Source of the DNA: Sipunculus nudus
Lineage: Eukaryota > Annelida > Sipuncula > Golfingiida > Sipunculidae
DNA length: 64,000 nt
Assembly: GCA_026874595.1 (NCBI GenBank)
Contig: CM049319.1
Location: forward strand, 14,411,601-14,475,600
Reading direction: 5' to 3'
The position numbers and the translations under genes were made by a program. Shown piece after piece: positions 33,965 through 46,400 of this stretch. How positions within the stretch are numbered: position 1 is the first letter of the stretch; each line of letters opens with the position of its first letter. The notes beneath the pieces were generated by a model. The model did no database searches. It saw nothing but the letters and a program-made list of their open reading frames with translations, and was not told the origin of the DNA.

Positions 33965-35030
33965 ATGGAGCTGTTAGATCTGCAAAAGGCTTTCGACAAA
34001 GTAGATCATAAAATAATGTGTAAAAATATGGAAGCCTTCGCACTAGATGTATCTGTAAGTTGATTTATACCTCATAAATAACAATAGAGTGCAGATTGTT
34101 AATGTAAATTGTTGTACATCAGAGGAGAAAAATGTGACTTTTGGTGTACCACAGGGATCAATTTTGGGGTCACAAATGTTCTTAATGCATGTAAATGATA
34201 CTGAAATGTCTATCAGTTGCAAACTTCTACTATATATTCTGATGACTCAGCATTATTAATCGCAGGTAAAGACAGGTCAGAAATAGAATCAAGGTTAAGT
34301 CGTGAATTAGAGAATGTAAATAAGTGTTTAATTGATATTAAATTATCTTTACACTTAGGCAAAACGGAGGCTCTTTTATTTGGCAGTAAAAGAAATGTGC
34401 ATAATGTAATTCTAAATGTAAATTGTAATGATCTGAAAATAACTTGTAAATATTTGGTTGAATATCTTGGACAAACCTTAGAAAAATCTCTGTCAGATAA
34501 TAATAATGCAAGGGATATTATATCAAAGTGTATAACAAGGTTAAAGTTTATGTACAGGTCTTGATAAACAAACCAGGAAAATACCATGTTACTCTCTAAT
34601 ACAATGCCATTTTGTTTGGGCATGCAGCAGCTGGTATTCATCACTAACAAATAGTTATAAAAAGATATTACAGATATTGCAAAACAAAATGATAAGATTT
34701 GTATTAAATAAGGACAGGTCACGTGTAGGATTTGTTGAATTTTGTGAAGTCAGGTGAACGAATGTGGAAAATCGGGTCACTCAGTTGAGATTAAATCACA
34801 TGTATAACATTGTTAATGGGCATCCATCATTATATCTCCAAGATTAATTTTATAATATAAAATTACCACATAGATATACAATAAGATCGTCACAATATGC
34901 ATTTAAATGACCTAGAGTTGGTGCAGGAGGCAGTCAGAATTTCTTTTTTACAGGTATTAAACTATTGGATTCTTTCCCTGTAGATATTCTTCTAAAAATA
35001 CCAGTGCAAGTTTTAAGAAAGCGACCTGAT
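33965..35030 (+). pseudogene. Decayed LINE reverse transcriptase
   Basis: Broken frames show the order of a non-LTR reverse transcriptase: LLDLQKAFDKVDHKI (33968), GVPQGSILG encoded at 34144 with frame breaks, IYSDDSALLIAGKDRSEIES (34232, the YADD-type active site changed to YSDD), KLSLHLGKTEALLFGSKR, NKMIRFVLNKDRSRVGF, RVTQLRLNHMYNIVNGHPSL, and FFTGIKLLDSFPVDILLK. Multiple stops and indels show it is inactive. The N-terminal endonuclease is absent. It lies between two divergent genes. Confidence 0.8.
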
Positions 35031-36050
35031 GAGTAATATTCAGGCTAAAGAAAATAGTGAACATGTTTTTTTTTAACTTTATATAACAACAACTGTAATA
35101 TGCCTAAGCCTATCTGTCAAGTTTTTTTATTCATTATTCACATATCAAGTTAAGGGTTTTATATGCACTTTCCACTTCTCAGGGCAGTAATTAGTCATAA
35201 CATCAGTGTTTTCATAGTTTATTTCTTTTAGACTGATTGATAATTTTAAGATTTACGTCATATTCTCGCGTACTTTTGAATGTATTTCTTAATATTTGCT
35301 CATCTTCTTTTAATACATTTTATTTTTGTAACTAGTTTAATCTTATTATAATTATGGTCAGTGTGATTACTAGTCAAAATGCATACTGAAGATTTTGTAA
35401 TACTGTGATATATGTTGTTCTATATCAGTAAATAACAAGTTTAAGTTTTTATTTTTTATTCATATACTCCTGTACTTTTAAATGTATTTCTAAGTATTTA
35501 CTTAACTTCTTTTAATATATTATTATCGTTAACTGGTTTAATCTAGTATAATCGTAGTCAGTGTAATTACTAGTCAAATTGTCATATTGGAAATTTATTA
35601 TTATAAATAGTGTAATTTTTTACTAGTTATTAAACAACTAGTCAGTATTTATGTATATTAATTTTATAAATTTATTATACATTTGCTTATCTTTTATATA
35701 AGACAACAACTGTGACAGATCTTTAAATATCCATGCAAATTTAAGGTACCTTTCTCATCAAGGGTACAACTGTATGGTCTCAATTTATGGATTATTTATT
35801 ATTTTAATTTTTAATTTGCTCCTTGCATTTCATCTTGGCAGCTATATACATGGGCTATACCACGGAAATAAGTTTCTTTAAAATTTTTAGTGCTATTTTA
35901 CGTGCACGTGGATATATGTTAAATATGTCATTGTAATTGCTTGTGTATATGCTGATTGCCTTAATCAAATTATCTATCTTTTCAACAATGTAGTATATAT
36001 ATATTTGTTGTATCTATTTTTAAGAGCATTCAAAAAAATATATATTTTGT
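35031..36050. repeat. Probable LINE 3' region with a ~195-bp duplication
   Basis: GTACTTTTGAATGTATTTCT..TATTT..TCA.CTTCTTTTAATA and GTCAGTGTGATTACTAGTCAAA recur at 35270/35473 and 35358/35558, giving two diverged tandem copies. It may be the 3' UTR of the preceding LINE. Confidence 0.5.
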
Positions 36051-37110
36051 TTCATACAACATTGAAATTTGTGCAAACATGAATTAACGATACCTTTGTA
36101 CCACAGTCGTCCCACAGATGTAGTCTAGTTTCGGAGGACCCTGCGGTAGAGTGACAATTGTACCGTTAGCCTTTCAGTTTAACAAACATTAAAAATCACA
36201 TGCCATGTACATGTTAAAACTGCTGACTGGGGTAAAGGTCATTACGGGTTAACCAGAGTCCACCGACATAGTAGAACTGATGAATATCATTATGAACTTT
36301 GATTTTGTGATTTTAAATGAAAACCTATCCCTAACATGATATCAATCCACGATATGTATGAATTGTGGTCTGATGTAACACAGTACAAAGCAATTTTAGT
36401 ATTGCATAGGTAAAACAAGAATCGTCACAGCGCCATCCAGCGTTCATTTGCTGAAACAAAAAAGGCTTGGTTTATTACACGTTATCCAGCATCAAAGTAA
36501 CATACATTTGTTTTTAACATTGTTGGTTTGTATAAATTGTTTCTTTTACATCAAAGTTTTATCAAATTTACTAAAAATTTTTTAACAGATTTTAGTGAAA
36601 TTTTGTGTTGGATTTTGGTAATATCGATATTATCCAACGAACAAACCCAGGGTAGTAGCGTCAATTTATCTGAAGATACAGATGCTACATTGTTGATAAA
36701 TACTTCAGTTTTCGTTAATTTAAAATTTATTGTCGTTATAACTGTTTGTGTAAAATCACAGAAAACTTGGTATCAGTAAAACTCAGCAAACAAATATCAA
36801 ATAAAATGATGCATGTAGGTACATGGTGATGGTATAACGAAAAAAAAGTTTCAGAAGAACCCGAAAGTTGCAGATATAAATGTTGGTTTTTGTTATGAAG
36901 TTTAAACCTCATATTAGGCCGTTGATAGGCTACCTCTTGAACAGCTTTGGGCCATATAGTGTGATAATATTTGGATAATCGCCAAATTTCAATAGGCACC
37001 TACTGGTGGAACAGACTATCGTAAATATAAAATAGTTTGGATACCGGGTACTTTCAGAGTAGGTTATTCGTGTTATACTTCTTAAATTTTCCAGCCTACT
37101 TTATCGTCTG
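36051..37110. other. Intergenic, nothing recognised
   Basis: No conserved frame; AT-rich between the LINE and the PIFO promoter region. Confidence 0.4.
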
Positions 37111-37122
37111 ACTAAAGGCGTG

Positions 37123-37134
37123 TGTAAACAAACA
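37123..37134 (+). promoter_or_regulatory. Forkhead (FOXJ1-type) site
   Basis: TGTAAACAAACA, a textbook FOX core (RTAAACA), 356 nt upstream of the PIFO ATG. A second, inverted core (TGTTTAC) is at 37420-37426. FOXJ1 is the main activator of motile-cilium genes in animals; the link here is inference. Confidence 0.45.
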
Positions 37135-37371
37135 GGTTGTTGGACTGAACGTCTGGTCATTTCTTCGTATGTCGGATGGTGCTGCCATCTACCAGTGTCC
37201 AAAGGAACTATTCGTTGTTTTGTCCTGTGCATTCATACTACGTATATTTACGGCGAAAACATAATAAAATAAGCAGGCTGTTTGGTTACCAATAGGAGTA
37301 TAGAAACATGTCAACCTAAGTCGTGGATTTGAAGCCGTGTTAAATTTTACGACAACCGACCCGATTACGGC

Positions 37372-37385
37372 GTATCCTGGGCAAC
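37372..37385 (+). promoter_or_regulatory. RFX X-box candidate
   Basis: GTATCCTGGGCAAC fits the X-box consensus RTHNYYWTRRNRAC at 13 of 14 positions. It lies 105 nt before the PIFO start codon, within the usual window for RFX-regulated ciliary genes. CTTCCGG (ETS-type) follows at about 37396. Confidence 0.5.
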
Positions 37386-37489
37386 GCGGGTCAACTTCCG
37401 GCCACCCCAGACGGCAGATTGTTTACTCTGTTGCTTTCATTTAGCGTTTGGCATCCTATCTGTCACCAGATCAAACCATCGATATCACA

Positions 37490-37496
37490 ATGGAAG
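37490..37496 (+). CDS. PIFO: PIFO exon 1, coding part
   Basis: ATGGAAG followed by donor GTATGT. Joined to 50615 it reads MEVEKPSKVSFG in frame. ACA before the ATG and G after it give a good start context. An unseen first exon elsewhere in the 13-kb intron cannot be excluded. Confidence 0.6.
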
Positions 37497-40400
37497 GTAT
37501 GTATAGTTTTCTTTCTCCATCTTTCGAATGATAATTCTTTGGAGACATGTTAATGGCACAGTGAGTTTATTCTTGAGCGAAACCAGGTTCTCAAATTGCC
37601 AATGGGTAAACTCAATGACTGAGATTTTAATGAAGTTTATAACTGCATTGTATGCGGCGATATCCAGGATCCTGGATACCGCCGTATAAAATGCTTCAGA
37701 GTAAACTGGAGAATTTAAAACCCTTGTCGGGAAAAAATCATGTAAAATCAAATATTGCGTTTATGACAAGGAAACTTGAGTAATCTAAGGAAGATATAGT
37801 ACTTTAATCTAATGACCAAGAAGTTCAGCTAAATATTGTTTTTTTATTTAATGTAAACAAGACTTTTAAAACTTTGCAACCCTGGCACTTGAAACTGTCT
37901 CAGAATCTGAAACAATTTTGTACAATGAACTGCTTTACCTTTGCTTGCTGAGCCAACATCGCCCATTACCACAGGTTGCACAGGCTGATGGGGAAAAACC
38001 CAGAGCAGACACCATTCCCTGTGTATAATCTTGTATAGGGACAATATATTCTTCTTATCATAATTAAGGGTGGACAAACACTGTCTTAGTGGTATGTTAT
38101 ATGCACATTTGATAAGATAATCTTTATTTCATAACTAAAAACAATATTGTCAGACCAAATTTAGGCATTTTATTGCCATGTGGAAAGTCTCCAGTTTTCT
38201 TAAATCATCTTCTAGGGCTCTCGCACAGCGTAGCTTAGTAAGAGATCACTAGCGCTAGGGTTATGAAGTTTATATATAAGATTCCATTATTTTGTTTAGA
38301 AGCAGCAGTATAATAATCAGTTGATCTATATGCTAATGTGTTCAGAATCGGGACTACATGTCTGCTTGGTCAAAACTGGTAATGCATAGGTTGTTTCCTT
38401 AAAAATCCAAAGGCCATCTAATCATATTTTCCTCAGGAATTCCCTTCTTAAATTTTGCTCATTCCTGAAATTCTTTTTATAAATTAGTACAGGGTGATCA
38501 GTCTGGAGACCCCAAGGTTCCCCACCTAAGGCGGAACGTGAGGGTGGCAGCCCCAAGTGCCCCCAAACTTACTTTAAATTTTGCTGTTCAAATACAAATG
38601 GTTTCCATTTTACTCAAGATTTGGTGCTTCACTTGTAGCTATAATTATTTAAGGAAAGCAAAATCATCAAAGGCCATTATCTCATCTTCACAGCCATTAG
38701 TCAGTGGCATGTTGGACTTCTTTACAAGAGATTGTAGGGGCAATCGGTTATCATACTGTCAACTTTCCTATTATCGCGATACCACGATATTTTTTTGTTC
38801 ACTATTTTGGTTCACAAGCAAGCCCCTTGAGGTTCAAAATAAATTTATTTCAAAGAATCACATTTATTTTTATAAACCACATGTATTTGAATACACGCGT
38901 GTAGGTGGAACCGTGTGCTTACATACTTCAGGATTAGTCGGAAATATCCGCGTGTAGGTGAAACCGTGTGCTTACAGACTTCGGGATTAGTCTGAAAAGT
39001 CCAGAAGTAGCAGGATGAATCAGAGAGGACAAAAGCTTGAGAATTCCAGGAGAAAATAACATTATAATTGAAGAGCAGTAAATACACATATTTATGCTTT
39101 TATTGCATGGAACGAAAATGTCAACATAAAAGTGTCACAACTGAATCGAACATTCCATACGGGTTGCATATTTTTCTATAAAAAATTAGGATGGTATATT
39201 TAGCCATGATTGGTATGACACGCTCTCCGAAAATTTGCCGGGATTCTCCGGCTCTTATGTAGCTAATGGAAACCGATGGAAAGTTCTGACAAGCGTGATT
39301 AGACGATGGGGGCAGGACTTCCCGCGCCTCAAGCTTGCACACTTGCAGGACCTTCATGCAACTTACATCACTTAATGAGTCATTCTGTGGTACTGGCACA
39401 ATAGGTGTAAACGATATTAATACTTAACCCCTTGTATAAAGTCAAGACTTTAAAGGTGGTTGTTATAAATATCATTATTGATGGCTTATTAATGCCATTA
39501 TATATAATTAAATATATGGCAATATCACGGTATATCACGATAAAATTTGAATCATGAATCATGATATCAAAAACCCGTATCGTCCCAACACTAATCTGAT
39601 TTCATCATAACTTGTGGAAATTAACATCCAGTTTAAATCAAAACAACACCAGATATAATTTCATATATATATATCCAGTTCATCTAACTGAACTTTTTTA
39701 TTCTACTAGATTATATACCTGTAAAGCTCTGTACCTTAGAGCACTTTTGCAGGGGTTTCTTGCAGAATCAATGATAGATGTAATATATTTTTATATACAG
39801 TCCGACCTGTCTGAACAACCACTTGTAAAATGTGGGCAACTACAGATTATGACCACTGCATATCAGTCCTTTTCGAAATTCTGTTACATTATCTATAGAT
39901 AAAACCTTGAAATACGACCAACTGGCTATTACAGATTACAGGCAGTTTTTCCTGGCCAAAGTGATATATTGACCTGCTTAATGCAGGCACTTGTTGAGCT
40001 ACTCACAGACCAGTTGGTTGATTGACCATGCGTGACTTGCACTGGTGGTTGTTTGATAGGACCCTGGGCTGACCCAGGGCCCGGAGCCCCAGCTAGGCCA
40101 CGTGAATGGCTCACATGACCACACATGAATGGAGGTCCTCCAAAGTTAATCTTTGACCTTTGCCACTGTAGTTTGTCAGTTATCCATTCAGTGTTTCATG
40201 AAAGCCATTATTAAAAAAAGAGTGGCTATTTTATGATATTCCTATGAAACAAGTGATGTTAGTAACCAATGACATCTGCATTTTGAGTCTTTCTTATGGG
40301 GGTTTGTAGCTGACAACGCAGTTTTTAGCTCAGCTGACTGTAAGTCATCTGAGCTATAGCTATCACTCTTTGTCCGTCTGTCCGTCCTTCTGTCCGTTAA

Positions 40401-43400
40401 CCTGGCACAAATCGTAACCGCTGGACATAGAATCTTGTAACTTTACATTCTGAGAGGTCCATGAAAAATCTCCTTGGAAACCAGAAATTAGGTCTCTGTT
40501 ACCCATATCCTTCGAGCTATGGGGCCCCAAAGCATCCCCCCCCCCCCCCAGAATAGTAAAAAATTTCATACAAAAACTTCAATTTCTCATTAACTACATC
40601 ACTGATGGTCATTATTTTTTGCATACATATTGATCATGAGATGTTTCATCAGAGTCTGCAGACTGGTGGCGCCACCTGTATTTTTCCATTTTTTACGAAT
40701 TGTTTTCTCTATTTTTGAGAACTTTAAAAATGTGAACATCTGTCAACAGGGCACAAATTGTAAAGACTGGACCTAGAATCTTCATTCCTCACACAGTGAG
40801 AGACCTATAAAAAGTCTCCATGGAAACCTGAAATAAGGTCTCTGTTACCCATATCCTTCAAGCTATAGGAAGTATCCCTCAGAATAATGGAAAATTTGAT
40901 TCAAAAGCTGAAGTATCTGAACAACTAATGCAGAGATCACCATGATTCTTTGCATGGATATTGACCATTAAGTGTTTTAATTAGTTTCTGCAGACTGATG
41001 GAACCACCTGTATTTTTTTTAAGGTTTATGCATTTTTTCTCTATTTTTGAGACCTTTGAGGATGCTGTCATCTGTTAACGTGGCACAAATTGTAACAACA
41101 GGACCTAGAATCTTCATTCTTGTCATGCAAGGAGGCCCATGAAAAGAGTCTGTGGAAACCTGAAATTAGGTCTCTGTTACCCATATGAACCACCTGTATT
41201 TTTTTAAAGATTATGCATTTTTTCTCTATTTTTGAGATGTATAAATACAGTCACAATCTTGGCCTGTTGGTTAATCTGTTTGATGCTTCAGTTGAATGGG
41301 TATATACTACCATTCAGATAATAAAATTTCCTTTGGTGAATCTCTTCCCAGTCAGCTGAGCGTCATGACCCATGGGTCACTTGTTTTTATAACACGAGGT
41401 TTATAGAAAGCGCATAGTTATTAAAAATGTTCCATTAGGGAAATAAGTAGCTGCTCCCTGGTTGTGAATGTGGCCTCCACCCTGAAATCCTGACAGCCAT
41501 AATAGTTCTGAGAACTAGAGAATATATAAGATTGTTCGAAATCACCCAACCCGGTGAAATATTTCATTTTTCTTGAGACCTCATCTTATGTAAAAGAAAC
41601 CCTGTATAATTAACATCAAAGGTCTAGATTCTTGTTTTTAATAGTAAAACCCTCATTAAATTTACAAACAAAAGTCCACCTGAATACGCCATTGGTTTCC
41701 GCGTCTTCAAATAATATTTTCTTCTATTTCAGTATTATTGCATTTTGTTTTAATGTTTTGTCGCTCTGTATGTAAACATTGACAGAAATGAATAAAATAA
41801 GAGTCTTTTAAACATGTAAACATGGCAGGCCTACCAATATGCATACTTCGAACGGTGTCATTCCTGATTGCTGAAAACCGGAATGCCGACTACCACCATG
41901 CCGATTCCTTTTTGTCGAAACGCCGGTTTGCCGACTATGTCAATACAACTGTAAAATGAAGGTGGTTTCGGGATATGATGTTTGAAATGCATGCTAATGA
42001 TTAAATTTCATTATGTTGTATGCAGAATATGAGGAAATAGTTGTATCTCAGGCTGGAATTTGAAGGTGCAAAGCAGGACTGACTCGGCAATAGCCTGGGC
42101 GGGCCCTAGTCCATACATGGACCTCTATGTCCTATGTAACATAGGGCGGGCCCATGCGTCATGGCCGCCTGACTTCACCCTCGCCCGGCAGTCGGCAAGT
42201 CGGCTGAAGAATAGCTTCTTTTGGTCAAGCAAATTCAATTAAAAAAAACGTGAACAGTGTTGAAAATATATGCTGTTTTCCTATATGGATGCATGAGCAT
42301 AATACTATATACATATGGTAACACCTGATCGACGGATCGTTAAACGGCAAATATCAAATAGCTAATGCTTCTGTGTTTCATGTGATGTTTTATGACATTT
42401 GTATGAGCATTTGTATGCGTATTGAACCAATGAAACTGTCAATAAAAAAATTAAAAATGATGCACATCTTGGAATTTTTGCCCTCTCCGCATTAAAAAAC
42501 ATTAGGATATAAAAGTGTAAAGTTTAATTTTCAGATAAAAACAGCAATCGGATTTTGGATGTGAATCAAACATAAATCCACTGTTCGATTGTATTTTATA
42601 TCGATATTTTGTTTTGTCGCCCCGTATTATCAGAAAGATTAGAAATGACCATGAAGGGTGTAAAATGGGAAGAAATAACTGCATGCTCCATGAAACGATT
42701 TTAGTTGACACAATTAGACAATTTGAAACACCCAATGAACATCAAAAGGGAACATTTTGTTACGGTGGTTTCTTGTTAATTAATGGATCAATGGGATTAC
42801 GAGTAACCGTGACCAATCGACTGTTGTAACAACACCAGAGTAACGGACTCATTGTGAGAAATTGGTATCTATGTTCACTGAAGGGCAACAATATGAGAAG
42901 GAGAAAAAATATTGAGAAAGAGAAATAACATTTTGAAAGAGAGCTAGACTAATATAACATCATAGTTTAGAGAGAGATCAATATGTTATTATGAGAGAGA
43001 TAGAGAGAGCGATCAGTAAAATATTATGAGAGAGAGACTAATATAATATTATAAATTATTACAGCAGATGGCAATTCTTGCGTGTATAAAATTGTGTCGC
43101 ATGATGATGATTTACTTGTACATATCAGTAAATTAATTCAGCAGACGGCGATTCTTGCGTGTATAAAATGTGCCACATGATGATGATTTACTTGTTCATA
43201 TCAGTAAATTATTTTTGCAGACGGTGATTTTTGCGTATTTATTTTTGCCTATTTATTCCCATGATTGCACATATACCATGTATATATATATACAATGTAT
43301 ATATATTATACTCTTCCATACAATAAATAAACATCCACATTCTTCATTCATATTCATTATAATTCAATTCCAATTGTATTATAATACACATTAATACTTA

Positions 43401-43452
43401 TATATTCCTCGCTAACAAATGTACATTCAATATTATGAATAATGTTATCTCC

Positions 43453-43484
<32 letters not shown>

Positions 43485-46400
43485 TAATATGTACACAACA
43501 TAATCTCTCTTGTATAAAATATAGAATTATATACATCTTTCTTTAAAATATTTTTTGTGTCCTCTCTAACAAATAATACGTATTATTTTTATCGCGATCT
43601 TTCTCTTTTAGAATATTACTTTGAATTCTCTCTGTCATAAAATCATATTGATCTCTCTCTCTTATAAAATTATATTGATATCTCTATCTGTTTTTCTCTC
43701 TCTCATATAATGTAACTTTGATTTCGATCTCTCTCAATCTCAAAATTGCTCTCATGAAATAAGAAATATGCATCGGAAAAGGATGAGTAAATAATTGTTC
43801 CCCTTCAGTGAACATGGCTATCGGCTACATTTGATAAATCAGTTACCCCGGTGTTGTTTCAACAACTAACAGGTCACGGTTACTCCTAATTACCATCCCA
43901 TTGATCCCCTAATTAAGTAGAAACCCCGATATCAAAATGTTTCATTTTGATGTCCATAGACTGTGTTGGAATACATGGACCGCTAAAATATATTCATTGT
44001 ACAGATACTATTAATTTTAAAAATGTTGTATCTCATAATATTATATATCTTCATGGTACTATGGAACGCTTAAATAATATATCGAACTAAAATACAACTG
44101 AACAGTGTGTTATGTTTGTGACACATCCAGTAGCCGACCGTTGATTATTAACTGAAGATCCCAAGATTATCCGTAAACAGAATAGTTCAGTTGATTCAGA
44201 AATTTTAATTGAAATGTATCAGTAATAGAAGAGTGCTGATTAATGTGCATTTCAATATTCATCACTTAATACTGCAGTGTGCAGTTTTTAGCTCAGCTGA
44301 CTGAAAGTCATCTGAGCTATAGCGATCACTCTTTGTCCGTCGTCCGTCTGTCCGTCTGTCCGTCCGTTAACCAGGCACAAATCGTAACCGCTGGACCTAG
44401 AACCTTGTAACTTGGGATTCTGAGAGGTCCATAAAAAATCTCCTTGGAAACCAGAAATTAGGTCTCTGTTACCCATATCCTTTGAGCTATGGGGCCCCAA
44501 AGTACCCCCCAGAAAAGTCAAAAATTTCATACAAAAACTTCAATATCTCATTAACTACTTGACTGATGGTCATGATTTTTGGCATACATATTGATCATGA
44601 GATGTTACATCACTTCCTGAAGACTGGTGGCGCCACCAGTATTTTTCGATTTTTTACGAATTTTTTTCTCTATTTTTGAGACCTTTAAAAATGTGAACAT
44701 CTGTTAACAAGGCACAAATCATAAAGACTGGACTTAGAATCTTCATTCTTGACACACTGAGAGGTCCATGAAAAACCTCCTTGGAAACCAGAAATTAGGT
44801 CTCTGTTACCCATATCCTTTGAGCTATCGGGCCCCAATATACCCCCCAGAATAGTAAAAAATTTCATACAAAAACTTCAATATCTCAATAACTACATCAC
44901 TGATGGTCTTCATTTTTGGCATACATATTGATCATGAGATGTTCGATCAGTTCCTGCAGACTGGTGGCGCCACCTGTACTGTTTGATTTTTTACGATTTT
45001 TTCCTCTATTTTTGAGACCTTTGAGGATGCTGTCATCTGTTAGCGTGGCACAAATCGTAACGACTGGACCTAGAATCTTCATTTTCAACAGACTGAGAGA
45101 CCTATGAAAAGTCTCCATGGAAACCAGAAATTAGGTCTCTGTTACCCATATCCTACGAGCTATGGGGCCCAAAATTACCCCCCAGAATAGTCAAAAATTT
45201 CATACAAAAACTTCAATATCTCATTAACTACATCACTGATGGTTATGATTTTCGACATACATATTGATCATGAGATGTTTCATCAGTTTGTGCAGACTGG
45301 TGGCGCCATCTGTATTTTTCAATGTTCACAAATTGTTTTCTCCATTTTTGAGACCTTTAAGGATGTAGTTATCTGTCAACAGGGTACAAATCGTAACGAC
45401 TGGACCTAGAATCTTCGTTCTTGACACACAGGGAGACCCATGATAAGTCTCCATGGAAACCTGAAATTTGGTCTCTGTTACCCATATCCTTCGAGCTATG
45501 TGGCCCCAAAGTACCCCCCAGAAAAGTCAAAAATTTCATACAAAAACTTCAATATCTCATTAACTACTTGACTGATGGTCATGATTTTTGGCATACATAT
45601 TGATTATGAGACGTTACATCACTTCCTGCAGACTGGTGGCGCCATCTGTATTTTTCGATTTTTTACGAATTTTTTTCTCTATTTTTGAGACCTTTAAAAA
45701 TGTGAACATCTGTTAACAAGGCACAAATCATAAAGACTGGACTAAGAAAACTTAATTCTTGACACACTGAGAGGTCCATGAAAAACCTCCTTGGAAACCA
45801 GAAATTAGGTCTCTGTTACCCATATCCTTTGAGCTATCGGGCCCCAAAGTACCCCCCAGAATAGTAAAAAATTTCATACAAAAACTTCAATATCTCAATA
45901 ACTACATCACTGATGGTCTTCATTTTTGGCATACATATTGATCATGAGATGTTTGATCAGTTCCTGCAGACTGGTGGCGCCACCTGTACTGTTTGATTTT
46001 TTACAATTTTTTCCTCTATTTTTGAGACCTTTGAGGATGCTGTCATCTGTTAACGTGGCACAAATCGTAACGACTAGACCTAGAATCTTCATTTTCAACA
46101 GACTGAGAGACCTATGAAAAGTCTCCATGGAAACCAGAAATTAGGTCTCTGTTACCCATATCCTACGAGCTATGGGGCCCAAAATTACCCCCCAGAATAG
46201 TCAAAAATTTCATACAAAAACTTCAATATCTCATTAACTACATCACTGATGGTCATGATTTTCGACATACATATTGATCATGAGATGTTTCATCAGTTTG
46301 TGCAGACTGGTGGCGCCACCTGTATTTTTCAATGTTCACGAATTGTTTTCTCCATTTTTGAGACCTTTAAGGATGTAGTTATCTGTCAACAAGGTACAAA

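Noticed and set aside
34213-34722. 169-residue open frame on the minus strand
   Set aside because: It is the antisense of the LINE reverse transcriptase, whose motifs are clear on the plus strand.
39121-39399. 92-residue minus-strand frame with balanced composition
   Set aside because: No recognisable motif, no splice or promoter context; left unannotated.
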